Positions 14,042-17,273 of a DNA stretch of 17,273 bases are shown one piece after another. Each line of letters starts with the position of its first letter. The first letter of the stretch is position 1. The notes under the pieces are model-generated. The model did no database searches. It was not told the DNA's origin and saw only the letters and a list, made by a program, of their open reading frames with translations. Position numbers and translations under genes: made by a program. Source of the stretch: Firmicutes bacterium UBA5486 (GTDB lineage: Bacteria; Bacillota; UBA4882; UBA10575); NCBI GenBank assembly GCA_002427045.1, contig DIPO01000002.1:37347-54619 (forward strand). The letters are read 5' to 3'.

Positions 14042-14380
14042 ATGAGCAATTTTGGCAAATACGATAGAATAAATATGTTTGCACTGGAGGTAGTTGCTTT
14101 AGTATCGGCAGGACATAAAGAGACTATTTCAGAAGTAGAAAAGCATATGTATGATAATGACCTTGTATACTTCATTTACGAAAAATACGAAGATTCATTT
14201 GAAACAGATTTCGGAAGAAATAGTAAATATGATATTGAATCATATAATCAATTTTTTTGGGATATGTCTGGATATATTAATGGAAATGAATCAAGGAAAT
14301 ATGGCATTATTAATGAAAATGATGGCCTGTTGTTGATCATAGCGGTTATTCTTGATTTATTAAAATGTCCAATAGAATAA
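14042..14380 (+). CDS. Hypothetical acidic protein (112 aa)
   Basis: Not recognised. Helix-rich and acidic, opening MSNFGKYDRINMFALEVVAL, with aromatic-rich middle (DLVYFIYEKYEDSFETD) and a hydrophobic C-terminal helix (GLLLIIAVILDLLKCPIE) that may pack inside or reach a membrane. The ribosome binding site GGGGGGTGA is strong. Last gene of the three-gene cassette; a hairpin overlapping its stop codon resembles a terminator. No catalytic motif is visible. Confidence 0.6.
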   Translation: MSNFGKYDRINMFALEVVALVSAGHKETISEVEKHMYDNDLVYFIYEKYEDSFETDFGRNSKYDIESYNQFFWDMSGYINGNESRKYGIINENDGLLLIIAVILDLLKCPIE

Positions 14381-14390
14381 GACATTTTTT
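14362..14390 (+). terminator. Terminator overlapping the 14042 gene's stop
   Basis: AAAATGTC (14362-14369) pairs with GACATTTT (14381-14388), 11-base loop, then Ts to 14390. The stop codon lies in the loop. Confidence 0.6.
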
Positions 14391-14401
14391 ATAAATACAA
14401 C

Positions 14402-14949
14402 TGTATTAACACTTGTATTTATTCTCCTTCTGCTATATACTTGTATTAACAAATATATATATAGGAGGGATTACCTATGAACAAACAGGATTACCTAAAA
14501 CTAGATGATAAAGCAAGAGTTAATTTCCTCAATGCAGAACTATCAGCAGGAAAAGATATAGACCAAATTGCAAGCGAATTAAATATGCAAAAACAAAACC
14601 TAGTCAATCCACTAAACCAAAAAGGGTATTATTTAATTAATAATGTATTTACAAATGTATTTACTTTAGTAGTACAAAATACAGAAGTATTAACGGATGT
14701 ATTAACAAGGCTAGAAGCATTAGAAAAGCACAATACAAATGTTAATACATATACCAATACAGAAGTTGATACAATGATTGATATTCCAGATGGTGAAATC
14801 AAATTAGTTTCATTTAGAATGAACAGTACAGTTTATGAAAATTGGAAGCAATACACATCAAGCCAAAAATTATATAAGTCGCAGGATTTATTAAGTTTTG
14901 CTTTATTAGAATATATGGAAAAACACAAGTAATAACAAATGTATATACA
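14402..14949. repeat. Array of TGTATTAACA-like sites around and inside the HTH-RHH gene
   Basis: TGTATTAACA occurs exactly at 14402-14411, 14442-14451 and 14698-14707, and in reverse at 14740-14749. Near copies are TGTATTTA at 14414, TGTATTTACA at 14644, TGTATTTACT at 14656, AGTATTAACG at 14686, and the self-complementary TGTATATACA at 14940-14949. The first three lie in the upstream region, five in the gene and one after it. In the gene many copies fall on Val-Leu-Thr or Val-Phe-Thr codons, so protein repetition can explain part; the upstream and downstream copies cannot be so explained. Confidence 0.65.
14477..14932 (+). CDS. Dual DNA-binding protein: N-terminal HTH plus C-terminal ribbon-helix-helix (151 aa)
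   Basis: Residues about 19-44 (NAELSAGKDIDQIASELNMQ) resemble a helix-turn-helix. A central coiled segment (57-90) holds short repeats, NVFTNVFT and EVLTDVLT, and an N/T-rich stretch. Residues 109-148 (KLVSFRMN strand, then helices STVYENWKQY and KSQDLLSFALLEYME) fit a ribbon-helix-helix (MetJ/Arc-type) dimer domain. The ribosome binding site AGGAGGGA is good. It stands alone between terminators and is surrounded by TGTATTAACA sites, so autoregulation, or a centromere- or partition-like role as for plasmid RHH proteins, is plausible. The HTH is less certain than the RHH. Confidence 0.65.
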   Translation: MNKQDYLKLDDKARVNFLNAELSAGKDIDQIASELNMQKQNLVNPLNQKGYYLINNVFTNVFTLVVQNTEVLTDVLTRLEALEKHNTNVNTYTNTEVDTMIDIPDGEIKLVSFRMNSTVYENWKQYTSSQKLYKSQDLLSFALLEYMEKHK

Positions 14950-14955
14950 AATGCT

Positions 14956-14988
14956 AAGTACCTCTTTTTAGGGGTACTTTTATTTTTA
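14956..14988 (+). terminator. Terminator after the HTH-RHH gene
   Basis: AGTACC (14957-14962) pairs with GGTACT (14973-14978), extended inward by T-G and C-G pairs, followed by a T-rich run. Confidence 0.8.
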
Positions 14989-15000
14989 AGGAGGAATTAT

Positions 15001-16107
15001 ATGAGTTTATGTTTTGCGCTACAAAAACCAAATGAGATATATATTGCAGGTGATTCAAGGGTATCAGTTGATATTAATAATCAAAAATTAAGATGGCATG
15101 ATAATTATACAAAAGTTCACAAAATAGACGATAAAGTTATATTTATCGGTGGTCAATCTGAGATTATGGTTTCAATTCTTAATAAGTATAAAAAAGCAAG
15201 TAATCGTTCTGTTGAGAACCTGCGAGTAATAGCGGAAACTGAATACAGAAATAATCATATTACTAATAATACAGGCAGAATGATTGTTTGCATGATTATT
15301 GCCGAATTTATTGAAAATGAACCTATGCTTTATTTTATTGGTGATGAGAATAATTTTGAACTAATGAAGATTGAATTAAATGGAAAAGAATATAATGATG
15401 TACTTTTGGGATGTTGTTGCGATTCAGCACATGAGAAATTCAATTATTCGGATTTTAAATCTGATGATTTTAATGATATTATTCTTGCTTATAAAAATCT
15501 ATATGACCAAGTTACAAATGAGGAAGTCGGTGGAGAATTAACCATATATAAATTAACAAAGGATAGTATTGAAAAGAAGTCGTGTTTGCTTAGTGATCCT
15601 GAAAATATAAGACAATTTCAATCTTTTTTAACTTGTTCTCAACTATTTATTGGTAATTCACCAGTCAATGCAATTGTAAATAACAGGATTGATGATAGTC
15701 ATTTGAATATTAAAGCATCCACCATTAACGCTTTAAACATAACTGCAAAATCAGTATCCTCAGATTGGGTATATGCTGGAAATATAAATGCTAGTCAAAT
15801 CACAGCAGGAACAATTTCAGCAAATAGAATTAATACATCTGGTCTAAGTTCGGAAAAAATATATAAAGCTGGATCACCCAACAACTACGCCATTATTGGT
15901 GGAGATTATTGTGATTTTAAATTGTATAATTCTGCTGGATATAATTATTTTACGGTTTACGATGGTGTAAGTGGTTCTGGAGCATTACAAGACAATCAAG
16001 GAACATTCTTAAGTTTTGGTGGTCAGAACGCACGACCACAAGGAAAATGGGATTTTTCGGATTGCACAGAAGTTAAAGGATTAAATTCTGTTGCTGTATT
16101 TGGTTAG
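15001..16107 (+). CDS. Proteasome-like Ntn-hydrolase domain fused to a phage tail-tip-like C-terminus (368 aa)
   Basis: Residues 2-200 look like a proteasome beta/HslV-type Ntn hydrolase. If Met1 is removed, Ser2 is residue 1, and the motif IAGDSR then puts Asp at 17 and Arg at 19, the same spacing as in HslV and proteasome beta subunits. TKVHKIDDKVIFIGGQSE (37-54) matches the VKKVRRL...FAGG region, so K38 would be the catalytic-type Lys with a four-residue insertion. GGELTIYKLTKD near 180 fits a later strand. Residues about 250-300 (NINASQITAGTISANRINTS) are typical of phage tail-tip and fibre proteins, followed by a Gly-rich beta domain ending at 368. The natural Ser nucleophile, rather than Thr, is unusual. 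It may cleave a host surface or capsid peptide, self-process, or be inactive. Confidence 0.65.
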   Translation: MSLCFALQKPNEIYIAGDSRVSVDINNQKLRWHDNYTKVHKIDDKVIFIGGQSEIMVSILNKYKKASNRSVENLRVIAETEYRNNHITNNTGRMIVCMIIAEFIENEPMLYFIGDENNFELMKIELNGKEYNDVLLGCCCDSAHEKFNYSDFKSDDFNDIILAYKNLYDQVTNEEVGGELTIYKLTKDSIEKKSCLLSDPENIRQFQSFLTCSQLFIGNSPVNAIVNNRIDDSHLNIKASTINALNITAKSVSSDWVYAGNINASQITAGTISANRINTSGLSSEKIYKAGSPNNYAIIGGDYCDFKLYNSAGYNYFTVYDGVSGSGALQDNQGTFLSFGGQNARPQGKWDFSDCTEVKGLNSVAVFG

Positions 16108-16120
16108 GAGGCAATTATAT

Positions 16121-16468
16121 ATGAATAACTTAGAACGCTTAAAAATGGAAATCAGCGATATTTCATATACTGACGAACAACTGTCAGTATTCTTATTGGA
16201 AAACGGACTTACTGGGATAACAGATTATAATCCCCAAAGTAATACAAACAAAAAGAATATTCTTAAAACTGCTTTATCAATTCTTGAAGCTATTGCTAAT
16301 AATCCGCAACTAATGAAGTCTTATAAAACTGAAGATATCACAGTCACTGAGTTTTCGGAAAACCTACAAAGCAGGATTGACCAACTTGAACGAAAAATAA
16401 GAATGCTGCCAGATGATGAGAATGTATATCAGGATGGTTCATCCTTTGTTTACATTTTTAGCGAATAA
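16121..16468 (+). CDS. Putative head-tail connector protein (115 aa)
   Basis: A small, helical protein opening MNNLERLKMEISDISYTDEQ, with a middle helix (KKNILKTALSILEAIANNPQ) and LQSRIDQLERKIR toward the C-terminus. This pattern fits small connector or adaptor proteins encoded after phage portal and coat genes, but no motif is decisive. An in-frame ATG at 16091 overlaps the previous gene; the GGAGG at 16107-16111 is placed for ATG 16121, which is used here. The following gene resembles a head-closure protein, which supports a connector role. Confidence 0.5.
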   Translation: MNNLERLKMEISDISYTDEQLSVFLLENGLTGITDYNPQSNTNKKNILKTALSILEAIANNPQLMKSYKTEDITVTEFSENLQSRIDQLERKIRMLPDDENVYQDGSSFVYIFSE

Positions 16469-16485
16469 AACTTAATAAAATAATA

Positions 16486-16574
16486 AGAAAATTGCTCCCA
16501 AAAAGCCTTTAAATTGCTTGGGTAATAGTTTGTATACCCCTGCTGAAATAAACGCTTTACAGGAGCAATTTTCT
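16486..16574. repeat. 89-bp inverted-repeat element with internal hairpins
   Basis: Perfect 13-bp ends AGAAAATTGCTCC (16486-16498) and GGAGCAATTTTCT (16562-16574). Inside are AAGC/GCTT (16503-16519) and GGGTA/TACCC (16520-16539). The fold looks like a small multi-branched RNA, or a MITE-like remnant, or a bidirectional terminator without a strong T run. It lies between two co-directional genes, just before the ribosome binding site of the next one. Confidence 0.5.
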
Positions 16575-16594
16575 ATTAAAGATAGGAGGATTTT

Positions 16595-17273
16595 ATGAAC
16601 ATATTTAAGCATATGGATAATGATTATAATTACATCCTGAGTATGGCAGGGGATGATATTCAAATAAACGATAGTACCCAGGTTAAAAAGGCGATTATAA
16701 ATAACTTGCCTGTCAATAGTCAATCTGATTTACGAACCATATCGAGTACCGAAGAATTGAACCGGGGGGATTATATAACATGGGATTCGGGTAATAAGTG
16801 GTTGATTATATCGGAGATTGGGCATAAACGATTCAATTACTATAAAGGAATCATCCAAAAATGCAACTATAATATTAAGTTTATAATTGATGGTATAGTC
16901 AAGGAATTCCCTGCAATTGTTGATTCTAAGTATTTTGATGTTGAAACAGGCCAATACATAAGTGTGCCAACTGGTAAAGTAATTGTTACCATGCAGCTTA
17001 ATGAACAATCCAAAGAATTAGGATTAAACCAAAGGTTTATTAAGATGGGTAATGCTTTTAAGGTAGTTGGCAAAGACCTAACCAGAAGTGGTTTACTGAT
17101 ATTACATTGTGATCTTGATACGATAGATACTACTCATGATGATGTAGAAAATGAAGTTGCAAATGGAAAGGACTATGTTTATTCTCTGAGCATTTCTAAT
17201 GGGGATACTGCCAGTATAAACCTAAATGATACCTTACAATTAACTGTAGCGCTTCAATTAAACGGAACTACCG
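16595..17273 (+). CDS. Head-closure-like phage protein with Ig-like C-terminal region, truncated by the window
   Basis: Open from ATG 16595 through the window end (226 complete codons, no stop). GATAGGAGGAT precedes the ATG. Residues 1-90 (MNIFKHMDND start, then LNRGDYITWDSGNKWLIISE) resemble the N-terminus of phage head-closure or stopper proteins, which often have GDYI...KWLI. A middle segment (ISVPTGKVIVTMQLNEQSKE) is also strand-rich. The last visible part (DYVYSLSISNGDTASINLND, then LQLTVALQLNGT) reads like the start of an Ig-like domain (BIG2-type). The combined architecture may be surface decoration on the neck. Function is inferred from position and impressionistic similarity. Confidence 0.6.
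   Translation, partial: MNIFKHMDNDYNYILSMAGDDIQINDSTQVKKAIINNLPVNSQSDLRTISSTEELNRGDYITWDSGNKWLIISEIGHKRFNYYKGIIQKCNYNIKFIIDGIVKEFPAIVDSKYFDVETGQYISVPTGKVIVTMQLNEQSKELGLNQRFIKMGNAFKVVGKDLTRSGLLILHCDLDTIDTTHDDVENEVANGKDYVYSLSISNGDTASINLNDTLQLTVALQLNGTT

Noticed and set aside
14151..14336. Plus-strand frame of 61 aa within the 14042 gene
   Set aside because: Internal frame without a ribosome binding site; a shadow.
16730..17073. Minus-strand frames of 92 and 68 aa
   Set aside because: They lie opposite the open frame from 16595, which has a strong ribosome binding site and coherent protein sequence.

Overview
The window is low-GC, about one third G+C by eye. It has strong GGAGG-type ribosome binding sites, frequent TTG starts and classical sigma-A-like promoters, which points to a Gram-positive Bacillota host, probably Clostridia-like. 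It opens inside a tRNA-Pro(GGG) gene. A tyrosine-recombinase integrase follows at once, then phage genes all on the + strand to the end of the window. The simplest reading is the left part of a prophage or capsid-encoding satellite integrated at tRNA-Pro. The right end lies outside the window.

Layout: (1) 1-1151, tRNA-Pro with candidate arm-type repeats and the integrase. (2) 1255-3233, a YbjQ-family protein and four small unrecognised genes in separately promoted units. (3) 3240-4971, two terminators, two tandem promoters, a leader with a terminator/anti-terminator-like fold, and a 441-aa protein with a sigma region 4-like C-terminus. (4) 4972-5338, no gene but a folded, terminator-ended stretch that may be a small RNA. 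(5) 5339-7580, scaffold, SU10-like major capsid protein with an Ig-like tail, a small Cro/C1-type protein and an unknown. (6) 7581-9052, an origin-like array (three iterons, an A-rich tandem repeat, two palindromes) before a winged-helix, zinc-finger protein that appears to start at ATA. (7) 9094-12443, small terminase, large terminase, portal. (8) 12444-13074, fragments of a broken gene with two LexA-box-like palindromes. (9) 13075-14380, a three-gene accessory cassette including a zinc ribbon / L7/L12-like / zinc ribbon protein. (10) 14400-14950, an HTH plus ribbon-helix-helix protein whose promoter and coding sequence carry about nine copies of TGTATTAACA-like sites. (11) 15001-17273, a proteasome-like Ntn-hydrolase domain fused to tail-tip-type sequence, a connector-like protein, and a truncated head-closure-like protein with an Ig-like region.

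How it may work together: the integrase would handle integration at the tRNA. The winged-helix protein could act on the iterons for replication or control. The sigma-like protein could drive late transcription. Scaffold and capsid protein build the shell, and terminase and portal fill it. The order is unusual: scaffold and capsid lie upstream of terminase and portal, with an origin-like region between them, so the module looks rearranged. No lysogeny repressor pair, lysis gene, prohead protease or intact minor head protein is visible.

The items most worth a second look are the Ntn-hydrolase/tail fusion, the dual DNA-binding protein sitting in its own site array, the origin-like region with an ATA-start gene, and the two structured RNA candidates at 3540-3605 and 5095-5277.
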